From positions 39,155,714-39,219,713 of the forward strand of contig OY744611.1 of the NCBI GenBank assembly GCA_963556255.1: a DNA stretch of 64,000 nucleotides, given 5' to 3'. This document shows positions 47,752-61,260 of the stretch, in pieces (the stretch's first letter is position 1; each line of letters starts with the position of its first letter). The notes under the pieces were generated by a model, which was not told where the DNA came from, did no database searches, and saw only the letters and a list, made by a program, of their open reading frames with translations. The DNA comes from Allolobophora icterica. Its lineage: Eukaryota; Annelida; Clitellata; Crassiclitellata; Lumbricidae. Both the position numbers and the translations under genes were made by a program.

Positions 47752-47995
47752 TGATGAGCATGGTAGACTGTCAACTGATAGGTCGGGGTTCAACTCCCTG
47801 CCAGGGCTGACATTTGTTTAGAGATTTCTGCTCCTGCGCCCCGTAGCCATTTCAGCCGTAATGAGTACACTGACCGTGCACTGATGGTGGGAGAACAGAC
47901 GGTGTGGGAAATGATTGGCCACCAGCTCTCATATGCAGAGGCTAAGAAAATGAAGTCGTTAGCACTTCATACGCATGATTGCCTCTCAGGTTAGC
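47752..47995 (+). mobile_element. tRNA-derived SINE, family B, copy 1
   Basis: tRNA-like head (GATGAGCATGGTAGACTGTC, B-box GGGGTTCAACTCCC), then the body GAGTACACTGACCGTGCACT and GGCTAAGAAAATGAAGTCG. The body recurs at 53725-53895 and 61856-62003. Confidence 0.72.
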
Positions 47996-48851
47996 TTCAC
48001 GGACTGATCTTCTAAATAGTTAGATCTATGCGCCTCATAGGCCTGTTGGTCTAAGTTTAGTCTTAGACGTGCTCGCATGGCACTAATCGCTAGTACTCAT
48101 GCTCACGGCTCAGCGTCTCTTTTCTCTGCCTGCTGGTGGTGGTACTCCTCCTGCTCATCTCAACGCGTTCTGCTCCTCCCATTTGGAAAAGATCTATTCG
48201 TGAATGACCTCGGACGTCTGTCGGTTGAGTTCTGCATTCGTAGTGTTTTTAGGTCCTCTTTGATGCACAATATCCGCTTCTTTGAACCTTTGCGGTGCAG
48301 CCGAACATCCCACATCCAACTCCACATCCAACAGTGCTGACATCAAGCAGTCCTATTATTCACATCTCTGGAGGGCGACCCTTTCGTCCTCCCGCTCATA
48401 CGTCATGCCCTACTCTCTTCAGAACTTTCCTCTTTTCACTGGACCCCGATCGAGCCAACCCTATAATTAGTTCTACCTCGCCCGTTAGCGCGGTCGATTA
48501 TTGCCCCAGCGGCAGGTGGAGATCATGGGTGGAGTCGGGGCAGAGATAGCCACAGATAATTTAAATTCTTAAGCTCCGATCGTGGTGATAAGTTAGTATG
48601 ACAGAGTATGACATTCTTTAATCCGTGGTCGAAATTTATTGAGCTTTTCAGCTCAGTTCAAGGGATACCTCAGACCGTCCGTCCCAGGGGTTAGAGGCGA
48701 GTCTATAGCCCCCCACCCCCAGCAACTGTCGTTGGTGTGGTGGGGTGAGATCTCGTCACTTTAACGACCGAGATGTTCCGATGAACAGGTTGATCAAAGA
48801 ATGATGGACACGGCCAAGCATTCAGTCTGTCGGTCAAACAGGATGAATGCG

Positions 48852-48935
<84 letters not shown>

Positions 48936-49015
48936 CACACACACACACACACACACAGACAGACAGACAGACACACAGACAGACACACACGCACGCACAC
49001 ACACAGGCACACAAG
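48852..49015. repeat. (CAGA)n and (CA)n microsatellites
   Basis: About 20 CAGA units followed by CA and mixed units. Cys/Ser/Val-rich reading frames across it on both strands are products of the repeat. Confidence 0.95.
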
Positions 49016-49285
49016 CACACAGAACTACAGACACACAGAATTGAGCTTACAGAAATAGAACAATACAGATAAATACATACAGATATGCATACATACAAAC
49101 ATACGTAGATATAAACATATACATACAGACACATACGTAGGGAGACACATAGACATGCAGAGAGTCCATTGAACTGAACCCAGGCTGAGGATGTAGGCCT
49201 ATTGGTATTAGACTCCGTGGTTGTGGCTCATATGGGCCTTGAGAGAGAGACGAACGGGTGGGAAAGGCGTTGCTGCTGGCCACAC

Positions 49286-49412
<127 letters not shown>

Positions 49413-49736
49413 CGGCCCAGCTCAGCTGCTCTGGGCTTTCGCCACGGGCGCCTTGGATTAGTTGCCCAGAGTTTTGTCCGCCGTGAACCACCAGCACCAC
49501 CTCCACATGAACCATTCGCCGTTGGACGCTGGGCGGCGCTGGCGTGGACCCTCGGTTGGAATAGCAACACAGAACGGAGTGGCGGTGAGCGACGGTTGGA
49601 GTACTAGTTGATCGAGCGCTGAGGATTCGACGTTCCGCTACGCATCGATGCACTATTAATTAACCTTCGTTGGGATTTCGGTTCAGTCAACTGTGGAAGA
49701 GTGGGGGATTTGTAAGGGTCGTACGAACGGACGGCC

Positions 49737-49880
49737 ATGGTCGTTAGGAAAGTCTTGGCCCGTTGCGGGGCGCCTTGGTCAACGGGCGGCGGCGCACTGC
49801 AAGGGGGATCACATCGACTGCGGTACCTTCTGCTCGCCGTGCTGATCTCCGCTTGGACCTGTCCCATTCGGACGTATGAG
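49737..49880 (+). CDS. Candidate first coding exon with signal peptide, gene unknown
   Basis: ATG at 49737 opens 48 codons ending TAT GAG, followed by GTATGC, a good splice donor at 49881. The protein begins MVVRKVLARCGAPW, has a basic stretch ending HRLR, then a hydrophobic core YLLLAVLISAWTC and PIRTYE: the shape of a signal peptide. Base composition and CpG content (49412-49880) rise compared with the surroundings, as expected for a promoter and first exon. The frame runs on into (GTAT)n, which is intron. No following exon was found in the remaining 14 kb, so the intron would be long. I do not recognise the family. Confidence 0.4.
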
Positions 49881-50026
49881 GTATGCAAATTTTCAGTTGG
49901 TGTTCTCATCAGGTCGTCTGCTGTTATAAACGAAGTTTCAGTCGATGGCAATCTTTTCAAAATTCAAGGCATTATCGAAAGAATTATCACCAGGAAACAC
50001 GACCTTGTCAAATGTCTCTATATATT

Positions 50027-50257
50027 TATGTATGTATGTATGTATGTATGTATGTATGTATGTATGTATGTATGTATGTATGTATGTATGTATGTGTGTA
50101 TGTATGTATGTATGTATGAATGTATGTATGTATGTATGTATGTATGTATGTATGTATGTATGTATGTATGTAGGTGTGTATATATATATATATTTACTTA
50201 TGTATGTATGTATGTATGTATGTATGTATGAATGTATGTATGTATGTATGTATGTAT

Positions 50258-50313
<56 letters not shown>

Positions 50314-50610
50314 TCGCACTTTGGTGTACAGACATTTATATGTATGAATGAGTGAATGTATGTATGCATGCATGTGTGTATGTATGGATACATGCATGAA
50401 TGAGTGAATATATGTATGTATATATATATACATGTCATATATATTTATATATTTACTTATGTGTGTGTATGTATGTGTGAATGAATGAGTGAATGCATGT
50501 ATTTATGTATTTTTGTACATGCGGTATGTATGTATGTATGTATGTATGTATGTATGTATGTATGTATGTATGTATGTATGTATGTATGTATGTATGTATG
50601 TACGTATGCA
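50027..50610. repeat. (GTAT)n, (AT)n and related microsatellites
   Basis: Long tracts of GTAT (50030-50175, 50205-50270, 50525-50605) with an (AT)n core at 50265-50310. Met-Tyr-Val-Cys reading frames here are artefacts. Confidence 0.95.
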
Positions 50611-51106
50611 TACTTACATTCATATATCTATAGATGCTTATTACAGCACCTTTTAGTTCTTCATAGAATCATTGCCCATCTTAGCAAAATGATGCTTAAA
50701 AATAGGATTGATGTAATGTGGTATATGCGTAGACATTCTTTGAGAGAATTGTTTGGGGGCATTGCAACAGGTGTGTTGGGTTTGTTTTGGTTCAGTTTTT
50801 TTCTCAGTTTATGTGTTTGGCCTGTAGTAGACTAAGCTGTGATCTTATGTACTACTGGATATTTCATCTTTATCGAAAGAAAGATTAACTAAAAAGATTA
50901 GAAATGTCCAATCAATCAGTTGCAGGAAAACCACTAAAGCAGATTCGGAAGTATAGAATGCATGTAGACACCTTAGCTTGCCGTGTAGGGTTAGGTAATG
51001 AAGAGAAGGTATAGTATGGTAATGTAATGAGCAAAGGGTTAGAAAATCACGTCGCTGTGGTTGTATATAGAATAGAAATTCTGTTTTGTTTGTAAATGTT
51101 GATGTA

Positions 51107-51399
51107 CAGTGAGTAATCTAGACGTGTTTGGGGGTTGTTGTTGTTTCCCTCCAGAGGCCAGCAATATTATAATGTAGAGACCTTTTTGGGGAGGGAAATT
51201 CCCCCCCCCCCCCAGGATACATGGTTTTCCCCTCCAAGAGACGAAATCCTAAAAAAGTCATCAACTTTTTTTCAGATGAAAGTTTAGAAAAGTTTGGATG
51301 AAAGTTGAAAAAAATTCTGAAACTCTTTCAAGAGTATTGTTGGTCTCCCCAGAAACCTTGTGTCCCCTCCCAGAAGAGGGGGACTAAATTAAACACTGG
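51107..51399. mobile_element. hAT-type MITE (CAGTGTTTAATCTAG family), copy 2
   Basis: Left CAGTGAGTAATCTAGACG, right CTAAATTAAACACTGG, opposite orientation to 46028-46357. Perfect 8-bp duplication TTGATGTA (51099-51106, 51400-51407). Confidence 0.88.
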
Positions 51400-52139
51400 T
51401 TGATGTAATACTCTGAAATTTTGCAGCACCATATGAAAGCTGTGACAAAATAACGACTTTTAGAGGTGCTACATAAACTAATATAACAAAACCTGATTGG
51501 TCAGTTTTGGTGTCAGGTCAGGTCAGGTGAATCAGGGGTCAACAGTATGGTCATAGGGTGAAAATCGTTGGTAGTGGTGGTTGTGAGTGGTGTATTTTCA
51601 TACTAAATTATGGAAGACAGATCAAATGGCATTTAACATTGTTTATGGACCGTAATGTTGTTGTTGTACTCTGCGACGAAGGCTGAGGTGTCGTGTGAAA
51701 TGTCTGCTTGAAATTTAATGAACAATTTACGATGTCTGATGTTTTTCACGTTCAAGGCCAACCCTTGTGTTGGAATGTAACACGTGAATTCAGAAAACCA
51801 ACTAATTGCCATAATTATACAACATAAAGACCCTAATCGCTAGTAAATGCTGGACTGTGTTGTTCTGGCCAACGCTTGTTGTCTGCATTGTTTAATGTAC
51901 TTTGCTGACTCTGCTCACCTGATGTATTGGTGTTAAGGTCACAACCTGAATTAATGAGGAATGCGAGTTTCGTGACCTGAGATGATTATTATTCGTTGTT
52001 GAATTGAGTCTGGAGGTTTACGAGGCCAGGAATGCTGCTTTTGAATTGCGGGAAGATTTGCTGTAGGGATGAACCTAGAACGTATCAACGTAATGTAGTG
52101 TAATCTCAAGACAGCTACAGATATCCACAGTTTACTGGT

Positions 52140-52455
52140 TAACTTGACATAACATGACATGATATAACATGAGATGATATGACTTGACATGATATAACAT
52201 AACATATGACATGACAACATGACATGATATACCATTAGATGACTTGATATGACATGACATGATATAACATGACATGACATGACATAATACGACATGACAT
52301 GACACGATATAGCATTACATGACATGATATAACATCACATGACATGATATAACATCACATTACTTGATATGACATGATATAACATAGCATGAAATGATAT
52401 GACATAACATGACTTGATATAACATGACATGACGGGATATAACATCACATGACTT
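52140..52455. repeat. Degenerate TGACATGATATAACA repeats
   Basis: Runs of 5-mers and 15-mers built from ACATG, ATATG and ATAAC. A second short-period tract of CTTAC/CTTATC words is at 52600-52690. Confidence 0.9.
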
Positions 52456-53724
52456 GAGTATACACCATGACTGGTTCTTTCGAAAGGAGTGGGCATATTG
52501 CTACTCTCTATAGAAGTTTCAAGCTTAGACTAGATTAAAAGATACTTGTCAGATCAACAAAAATGTTTACAGAACAAGTATGGATGGAGTACATAATAAA
52601 TTCACAGTTACCTCACCTTATCTTATCTTATCCTTATCCTACCCTACCTTACCTTGCCTTACCTCACTTACCCTACCTTAGCTTACCTTCTGTTGCCGTC
52701 CTTGACCTCGTAATCTGGACCAACTGGTAGGGGAATGGTTGCCACAGTCATGATGTAATGTTGTTCACTGTATTGAGTTCCCTGCTTGTCTAGGAGTATA
52801 CATTGCTGTGTAAGTGATCAGTTTTCCTGATAATGGCATTCTAGAACGGGATAGATTTATTGGCAATGCCAGCTGCTTTGGCTGGAAAAGCCATCAACTG
52901 GAGATTGAACAGAGAAGAGTAGATTGAATATCAAACAGAGAAACGTTCATTGAAACTTTAATAGAAAAGCAGATGGAGAAGGATTCAGAGAATGAGTAAT
53001 TGGGAATGGTTAACAGAGGCTAGATTGCCAAACTTCATGGAATGGAAGATTAAGAATTGCTCATGGAAGATAGAGGGTAGATTTAAAATTATAGGTAAAA
53101 GTCTACTTTGGTGATCTGAAAACGATGTACAAATTTAAATATTCAAAGCAGTAATGACATGTGATATGGCACAGTGGATCACAGTAGCCTTTTGGTTAGA
53201 TGTACATATCCACAGAGGTGCCATGGTTCAGAGTTTGGTACTGAAAATACTGCTATTTCCATGCTGAAAGTAGTGGTATTTCCATGCTAAAAGCAGTGGT
53301 CTCCATGCTGAAAATGGTGGTATTTCCTACTTGATGATGCCTAATTTCAGTAAACTAAAGGTATGCCTGGTATTTGTATGGAATGTTTTGGGTATCTCAT
53401 TGGTCCCACGAAGTAGTTGACATTTATGTCTCGTATCTGGGGATTTAGCACTTGTTTGTTGTGCTTACTATTTTGTATAGTGTGTGTAGGCAGATTTTTC
53501 ATGTTCTATTTTTGTGGCTTACTTCTGATGTTTGTGTAGTATAAACTGCTGAAGCTGCAAATTTTTTTCCATATACTACACAACAGCTTGTGATTGGATT
53601 TAGAATTATGAGAACTTGCTGAATTTCAATACCAGATGTATTTGGGTTTGGTTAGGAAAGATCCTTTCTGGGTTTGTTTTGAGCATCTCAAACCATTTCA
53701 GCCATAAGAAATTGTTTCCTAATT

Positions 53725-53895
53725 TGTTTTGAGATTTCTGCTTCACCTGAACCCCTTAGCCAACTCAGCTATAACGGGTACACTGACCATACACTGATGG
53801 TGGAAAGATCAGGCAGTGAGGAGAGGACTGGCCGCCCACCCTCTTATCCCAAGGCTAAGAAAATGAAGTCCGTAACTTTTAATACTCATTGCTGC
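53725..53895 (+). mobile_element. SINE, family B, copy 2
   Basis: Body GGGTACACTGACCATACACT, CACTGATGGTGGAAAGATC and GGCTAAGAAAATGAAGTCCG. Its 3' end runs into, and seeds, the tandem array that follows. Confidence 0.72.
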
Positions 53896-53983
53896 TTCTT
53901 GGGGTTAATGTAAGGGGTGTTGTTCTCCTCTTCTTATGACTTGGGTGGTGTGTAGGTGTGTGTGCGCATGTGATAGGTGTGTG

Positions 53984-54034
<51 letters not shown>

Positions 54035-54162
54035 TAAGAAAATGAAGTCCGTAACTTTTAATACTCATTGCTGCTTCTTGGGGTTAATGTAAGGGGTGTT
54101 GTTCTCCTCTTCTTATGACTTGGGTGGTGTGTAGGTGTGTGTGCGCATGTGATAGGTGTGTG

Positions 54163-54194
<32 letters not shown>

Positions 54195-54335
54195 TGCATG
54201 CGTGCTAAGAAAATGAAGTCCGTAACTTTTAATACTCATTGCTGCTTCTTGGGGTTAATGTAAGGGGTGTTGTTCTCCTCTTCTTATGACTTGGGTGGTG
54301 TGTAGGTGTGTGTGCGCATGTGATAGGTGTGTGTG

Positions 54336-54399
<64 letters not shown>

Positions 54400-54410
54400 T
54401 GTGTGCACCA
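53850..54410. repeat. Three-unit tandem repeat with (TG)n and (CGTG)n
   Basis: About 170-bp units starting GCTAAGAAAATGAAGTCCGT at 53858, 54034 and 54205, each ending in a TG then CGTG tract of different length. The unit includes the SINE B 3' end, so the tandem repeat arose after the SINE inserted. Confidence 0.92.
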
Positions 54411-55144
54411 AGTATAATTCATTGGACACACGAGATACAATTTCTTTTGTGTGTATGTGTGTTCCTGTTGTGTTGTGTTTACACCTGAAGAATGATAATT
54501 TTCCTATATGTGTCTTAAAACAAATATAGGTTGAATGAGTGTACCATTTCTTTTGGCCAGTTGGAGGTCTTTGCTGGTAACTGTTTCTGATTTTAATTGT
54601 TGTTTGACAACAACTTCAAATGAAGACGTGACTGGAATGGCTGTTCAGATTTGAGATAACTGGCTTTAATGGTCTGGCTGGCCCGGCTGGGTTGGCTGGC
54701 ATTCCATTTCAGAGCCAAGAGTGTTTTTTAGTCCAAGGACCTTTTTTATGTCATTCCACGTAACTGAACCTAAACATTTTCTTTTTCAAAGCTGAGTAAC
54801 AGTTCCCATGTCATCCTAATGCTACTTAATATTCCTTATTCCCTATTAATATATTACGTACTGATGTGCTCATTGTCCATACTGAGTATCATATATACAC
54901 CAAGTATACTCCAAGTATACTCCGATCTATTCGTTAACACTGGTGTACTTGCATACTTGAGGTGGACACTGAACACACCCAAATGAGTATGGTAGAGGAG
55001 TACAGCCATAAACTTTTCATAGGACCATATATAGGTCCTATGGGGGTCCATATTGGAAATGGATCCCAGTGGGGAGTAAGCTAGCGGTATGTACGTGGGA
55101 TGAGCTTGCTTACTACTTTGCCTTTTGTTGCTATATGGCTGGAG

Positions 55145-55330
55145 CGGCCATCCTTTCAATTTGCAGCTGTTGGACCTTCACTTTGGAAAGGGGTTATCTA
55201 GAAACCCCCCAGAGCAACAAGAACTCTTGAACCTTCCTCTGAATTCATCCAGTCAAAGCCTGAAGCCATCTTGTTTGGTCTTGCTTGGGAATTTCCTATA
55301 AGTGGTGCTATATAAATAATGTCTGTTTGA
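55145..55330 (+). pseudogene. LINE 3' remnant
   Basis: Frame with FQFAAVGPSLWKG, then PRATRTLEPSSEF and a tail GGTGCTATATAAATAATGTC, which match the end of a CR1/L2-like reverse transcriptase and its 3' tail. Short and interrupted. Confidence 0.5.
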
Positions 55331-55441
55331 TGTTTGATGATAAGTGGTGTTTGTTTACATACACTGCATTACATTTTGGTCTTTTAGATCTGTGCCTCAT
55401 TAGTTGTTGGTCCTTGCACTCTTAACAAGAGTTGCCCTAGT

Positions 55442-56056
55442 GAAGGTGCGACCGTATGTATAGTACGTACCTTATTTTTTCTATGACGTACGTACGGTAC
55501 GCGTACGTTATTATGCTGTACGTTACGGTACGTTCAGATCAGTTCATGACGAAAATAAAATACATAACATTATGCACAAGAAAAGTCAATAATAGTTATG
55601 ATTTACGGTCGTAACCAATTTTAACCATTACATCAGTTAGCTGTGACTGTTCAATGATCTGTACTTTTAAACTTTTAAATTCCAAATTGCTAATGTATAA
55701 TATGAAGATAATTAAGATTTAACGGCACACTTTTTAGGATGGTCAGTGCCAGCGGTCATTTTATTGGTAGTGCTAAATTTCGGTACCGTTCAATCGTAAT
55801 TAACTAGGCCTTCGTGCGGGGAGATTATTATACTGTATAGCAGCTATATAGCTAAACTTATAATTTTTACGTACGCGTACGGTGCGCATACTTTATAAGA
55901 CTAGGCCTATATAGTTATATTGAGGCTCTTTGTGAATGATCAGATAAACTTGGGCATTTTTAGCGTACGCGTACGGTACGCGTACGTTATTTTTTTCGAT
56001 GACATACTTATGGTACGCGTACGTTATTCCGGTAGGTAACGTACGGTCGCACTATG
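55442..56056. mobile_element. hAT-type element built of GTACGCGTACG palindromes
   Basis: 615 bp with the perfect 8-bp duplication GCCCTAGT (55434-55441, 56057-56064). Ends GAAGGTGCGACCGTATG and, inverted, CATAGTGCGACCGTACG. Palindromic TACGCGTACG words cluster near both ends (about 55490-55530, 55868-55885, 55960-56050). Confidence 0.88.
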
Positions 56057-56066
56057 GCCCTAGTAC

Positions 56067-56241
56067 CAGGGGCGTCTATCCCCCCTAAGTCATTGGAGCA
56101 ACGTCCCTTTTCTCCCTCTTCTTCCCCCCTTCCCGTTCCTTCCCCCCCCTAAAATGGTGGTACACACACTGACAGATCTTTCCCCCTCTATTTCTTGGAT
56201 GGAGCATTTGCTCCAAGGTTTCTATGGTGTAGACGCCTCTG
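56067..56241. mobile_element. hAT-type MITE (CAGGGGTGTCTATCC family), copy 2
   Basis: 175 bp, ends CAGGGGCGTCTATCC and GTAGACGCCTCTG, perfect 8-bp duplication CCTAGTAC (56059-56066, 56242-56249). Its left duplication overlaps the right duplication of the preceding element, so the two are adjacent insertions. Confidence 0.92.
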
Positions 56242-58189
56242 CCTAGTACTGTAATGTAGACTTGCACTTGCACAGCACCTTTATAAGTTCGGAAAATCCT
56301 TGAGAGTCTGTCAGATGTTATATAGCACATTTCTAGCCTTCACCACGTCGGCTGGGAATGTTTCTCTTGGCTAACAGTTGTTGCTAGACAGAGTGATAGC
56401 TTTTGTAAATATTGAATGGCTGTGAATCTGTGATGCATGGTTCTGTTATGTATTGGCCAAGTTCCACTGCTCGGAATGGGGTTCCGTTTTGGAATGCGGT
56501 TCCGTTTTTGGAACGCGGTTCCATTTTAAAGTTGTGGAACACGCAGGGTTTGTTTGTTTGTTGAGTAGGCCTAACTCATGGCAGATATGCTAACTTCCAA
56601 TCAGAATCAGTTTTCAGATAATAAACTGAAGCCTCTGTAGTTGAGGGCCACGTAGTTGACCCCACCCAGCATCGATAACTAAACTTGGACGTTCGTAGGG
56701 TGCTCGTTCTGTGGGATGTTGTTCCAGGTCAGTGCTGGAGTGTGCTCCGAGTCGAGTCGAGCCTGAACCGTTTTAGAGAGGATGTGGAATGTTGTGGATG
56801 ATATTTGCCAGATTAGAAGGTCGTGGTGTGATGTCAAATATCGAAAGGGGCTTTATAAGGCGGCTTCTTCAATCCGTCCTTGCCTTTGTCTGTGTCTCCA
56901 TGTCTCCATCTTTCACTGAGTTTCTCTTCCTCTCTGCCTGGATTAGTCTCCTTGTCTGACTGTATCGCTGTTCCTGTGTGTTTGTCCCTCTACGTATCCT
57001 GTCTTCTGATATCCGTTCTTGTTTTATCTTAATGTTTTGCTATCTTTGTGTATGTGTATGTGTGTATCTGTCTGTTTGTATCTCTGACCATGTCTTTATA
57101 TCTGTTAGTATCACTTCCCTCGGTTTCTGTGCCTGGTTGGATATCTCTGTCTCATATTGCTCTGTTGACTAGGCGGAGTCCTATAGTGTTTGTATGTGAG
57201 TGGGTGTCTGGCTTCCTGTACCTGTCAGTCTCTGTCTGTGTATCTCTGTGGCTATCAGTGTGTCTGCTTAACGTATCTGTCTTTGGATGTCTGATTTCCT
57301 TTCTCTCACGGCTGCTCTCTTTCAGCAGTAAGCGTTGTGTGCTTAGTTTATGGAGGCACTCCCATGGACATTGATGGCCAACCAGGCTCCTATTGGATCT
57401 GTGTTTCCACGTTACAAGATTCCAACCCGGGTCATAGAGGTGAAGAGGCGATGCCCTAGCCTGTCGGTCACCCTACGACCCTTACCCTTTGTGGCAGCTT
57501 TTTGGTGTACATCCCAGTGGAGGAATTCTAATTTTATTTTAGTAGGAGATATATATATATTTATTTATTTATTTGTGTAAGTACTTTATAGTAACTTCCG
57601 GCATTGACCATGGTCTACATGTACAGCACTAGGCCTAAGCAGCCTCTTATAAGTTAGTGCTTTCACTTATCCTGCATTTGCTGACAGCCGGCTCAGACTC
57701 TGCAAATATTTACTGATTTGGAGTGTGTTGCAGAACAGCCCTTGGCTGTGGGAAAACAAGACGACTGATTTAATGAATGATATAACGAATTAATAATAGA
57801 AAATTTACATGCCAAGCGTCAATACTTTAATCAGAGGCGTAGCCAGTCGCTAAAGGGAGGGGGATGTAATGGGGAGCCGAGAGTGGAAGGTAAGTTACAG
57901 AAGTGTACCAAGTTTTCCAACAACAGGAAGTTTTAAGTAAGCGCTTGAGGGATGAGATTGTTGGGCTGAACTTATAAGTGAAGGTATGCTATTCCAAACA
58001 TTGGGTGAGGCCGAGTTGAAAGCACCTTCAGGGATGGCCTTACCGCCAAAAGGTAGACGAAGCTATCACTGGAATGGAAGTGGTGTAGTGGGAGAGGTTA
58101 TTTGAATTAGCACCAAACAAGGCAACTTGAGGACATAGGTAAAAATTATTTAACAAACCAAAAGGAACATTAGGCAGAAATACTTCAGT

Positions 58190-58295
58190 GCAGGAGTTGT
58201 GGACTTGTGGAATGGCTCGGATGATAATACTGTCTGGGTGGACACTAACAGCTTTCAAGAGAAAGCTAGGCGAGATAGGCTGTTAGAAGTACATG
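58190..58295 (+). pseudogene. LINE C-terminal remnant
   Basis: Frame VVDLWNGSDDNTVWVDTNSF followed by QEKARRDRL resembles the RVVxxWNxLP..V..A.S...FK..LD end of LINE reverse transcriptases. A similar motif (AFNSASPNVWNSIP) is on the minus strand around 57965-58035. Confidence 0.5.
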
Positions 58296-58799
58296 TACTT
58301 GCAGTGGTTATAACGCAAACTACACGTCTTCTGAACCACTTAAAACCCTTGTTATGTTATGTAAGCTTCCGAAGAACACTAAACCAGTAATTCTCAACGC
58401 TACAAGACAACCCTTGAAAAAATCATAATTGTTACTATGACTTTAGCAAATCAGAGGTGGGCAGGGCAAAATTTGAGTGTAGCGTTAGGGTAGGGTCAAA
58501 GTTCGGCAGGTCATATCGTTTTTACAGGTTGAAGGAACCTCTGGAGATATAGTGGACTGTTTATCATTGATCGTTCTTTGATAACCCATATGTCTTTCTT
58601 CTTTATGTAGTGGACACTGGAGACTCGGTTCTCCACCCAGGTGTGACCACTATAGCAGGAGGGCTCAGTGTTTAACCAGTGACCCATGTCCGTTTCTACC
58701 TTTGCAGCCTTTGGTGTCAAATTCTCCAAACAAAGTGTCCGATATACAGGGTCTATGTACAGTTAGAAAGTACAACGTTTATAAAATAACTCAGTTCAA

Positions 58800-59490
58800 A
58801 TACACACACATCTATCCGTCCATCCACCCACCCACCCACCCACCCACCCACCCACCCATCCATACATACATACATACATTTTATTGCAGTATACATACAT
58901 ACACACATACATACACACATATACACACACATACACACATAAGTACATAATTATTGTGTTCAATTTATTTTGTCTATGCTATATGCTGCAACTTCTGTGT
59001 TGTTTTTATGTTTATTTATTGGCAGTTGTATGTATGTATACTGTATACTTTAATAGCATATATATATATGTAATATGTATGTGTGGATATATATATATGT
59101 ATGTGGTATGTAGTGTATAAATGCATATGTGCATGTGTGTATGAATATGCATGTGTGTATGTATGTATGTGTGTATGTGTGTATGTATGTATGTATGTAT
59201 GTATGTATGTATGTATGTATGTATGTATGTATGTATGGATGGATGTGTGTATGTATCTATATATGTATGCTTGTGTTTATGTATGTATGTATGTATCTAT
59301 ATATGTATGCATGCGTGTATGTATAACATGTATGCATGCATGCATGTATGTATGCATGTATTATGTACTACTGTATGTATGTCTCTGTGTATGTATGCAT
59401 GTGTGTATTTATGCATGTGTGTATGTATGCATGTGTATATGTATGCATGTATGTGTGTATGTATGTATGTATGTATGTACATATGTAGCT
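58800..59490. repeat. (CCAC)n, (ACAT)n and (GTAT)n microsatellites
   Basis: (CCAC)n at 58825-58858, CATA-type repeats to 58945, and GTAT-type repeats at 59100-59480 with GCAT variants. Confidence 0.93.
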
Positions 59491-60734
59491 ATTTATATAG
59501 CACCTCAAGAACCTCAGGAAGATGCTCATAAACTGAGTGCTTCTTTCCTGTATTCTGATATCCGTTTTGTCAGTATTGCTTGATATTGCATACGGTCTGT
59601 GTATGTTTTTCTTCCAGATTCCTGTCTGCCGTTTGAGTTGTTGTGATGTTGCTCTGGCCGTACTATATTAGTCTGTAAAAAGGTTTTATGCAGAGGCCGG
59701 AGTTAACGATGGTTAATGTCCATTGGCAAATTTGATAAGGAAAGTGACGCCATATAAAAGCCTGAATTTCTCAGCACTCACTTTGAGCAAACATGTCTGA
59801 GATACCGGTTCGTGTTTGCTGGTACTTCGTTTGTCTACTGGTACTTCCGTTAAGACGGGAAGAGATTTGTTAAGATCCTGTTCTTATTGACCTGCAACTG
59901 TTGTTTGAGTGTTGTATTTACACTGGAGTGCATTGCAGTCAGGAAAAATAAAGAATATACTTACTTACTTACTTACTTAGCATGCCCACATGGAGCCCAT
60001 ATAGAACCCATAGTGAGTCAGTGACATATGGGACCTGATTAGAACCAATGTGAGTCTCATCTGATGCCCATGAAAATGCTGGAGGGAAAGAGATCAGCAA
60101 ATCAAAAGAAAAGAACCTTGATGCCTTCTGGTTTTAAACTAAACTCTTCAGGAAATCACCTTCTAATTCCTCACCTCAACCCTGCAGATAAAGACTGCTG
60201 GTTTTCCGGATGAGGCTATTTTGTGATTTGGAGAAAAATTGAACGATATATCTTTTGAACGTTGAAGGTTTCAGACTTAAAAGATGTTCTATCCTTAACC
60301 TGTAAAATAATGGATGTGCTCTGTGCTTTGGTCATGTACTCCAAAATTGTAACCCCTATCATCATCATCATCATCATCAGTTCATGGCGGCGATGGGTAT
60401 GAATAAATGATCTCCATTGTCGTCGGTCATTTGTCAAGTCTATTGCCCCCTTAGTCTTAGTCCAAGTGATGTTATGTAAATCAAAAGTAGTCCAAGGTCC
60501 AGAAAGGTTTGAACAGAATTTAAAAAGTTGATGAGTCCTAATGGAGGAGCACTTTACACCCATGGAACCTGATATTCAGAAGTTAATCATCTGTGTCTGA
60601 GACCTGGTATTGGCTGAGATTACATTTTTATCAGTTGGTTCTTTGCTAAGAAGGCGCAGAACTTTACGATAAATCTTCGTGAAAGGATCATCAGTGTTAA
60701 AACTATAGTAAGGTCATTTTACTTTCTCACAAGC

Positions 60735-61260
60735 CAAATGTATGGCCACACTATGGTTAGCCATGCTAGCCATGAGGTTAACCATGCCAGCAACACAAGT
60801 TTAGCCTTGCCAGCCACAAGGTTTACCATGCCAGCCGCAAGGTTAACCATTCCAGCCACAAGGTTAACCATGCCAGCCACAAGGTTAACCATGCCAGCCA
60901 CAAAGTTAAGGATGTAAGCCAAATTCTTAACCTTACCAGCCAAAGGTTCAGCCATGTACACAAAGGTCTAACATGCCAGCCAAAGGGTTGACCATGCCAG
61001 GCTGATTTGAACCCTGGAGGAAGTGATGAGATGTTGACGCATTCCACTCACCAGCTAGACAAGAAAAGATGTTCTTTCCAGGGTCCTGGTCACATCCATT
61101 TCTCACTTGTACCTGTTTCCATATTTTCCCATAAACCATGCCAGCCAAAAGGGATTACAATGGCAGAAAAAAAGTTTACCGTGGCACACAAGAGGTTAAT
61201 CGTGCAGGACAAATTGTTAACCATGCCAGCAAAAAGAGGTAACCATCGCAGACAAAGACT
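60735..61260. repeat. AGGTTAACCATGCCAGCCAC minisatellite
   Basis: About ten imperfect 21-24-bp units with GTTAACCATGCCAGC, most regular at 60770-60930 and dispersed to 61260. The segment GATTTGAACCCTGGAGGAAG (about 61004) recurs at 61464 with 100 bp of flanking similarity, a second local duplication. Confidence 0.85.

Noticed and set aside
48077..48549. Ser/Pro-rich overlapping open frames
   Set aside because: Two overlapping frames of similar quality and no recognisable domain.
48703..49134. Cys/Val/Ser-rich and Arg/Glu-rich open frames over CAGA, CA and AG tracts
   Set aside because: Every frame of a short-period repeat is open; composition follows the repeat exactly and there is no other coding signal.
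49881..50231. Continuation of the 49737 frame into Met-Tyr-Val-Cys repeats
   Set aside because: This part is (GTAT)n and begins with a good splice donor, so it is taken as intron.
59083..59583. Met-Tyr-Val-Cys frame of 166 residues
   Set aside because: Produced by the GTAT/GCAT microsatellite.
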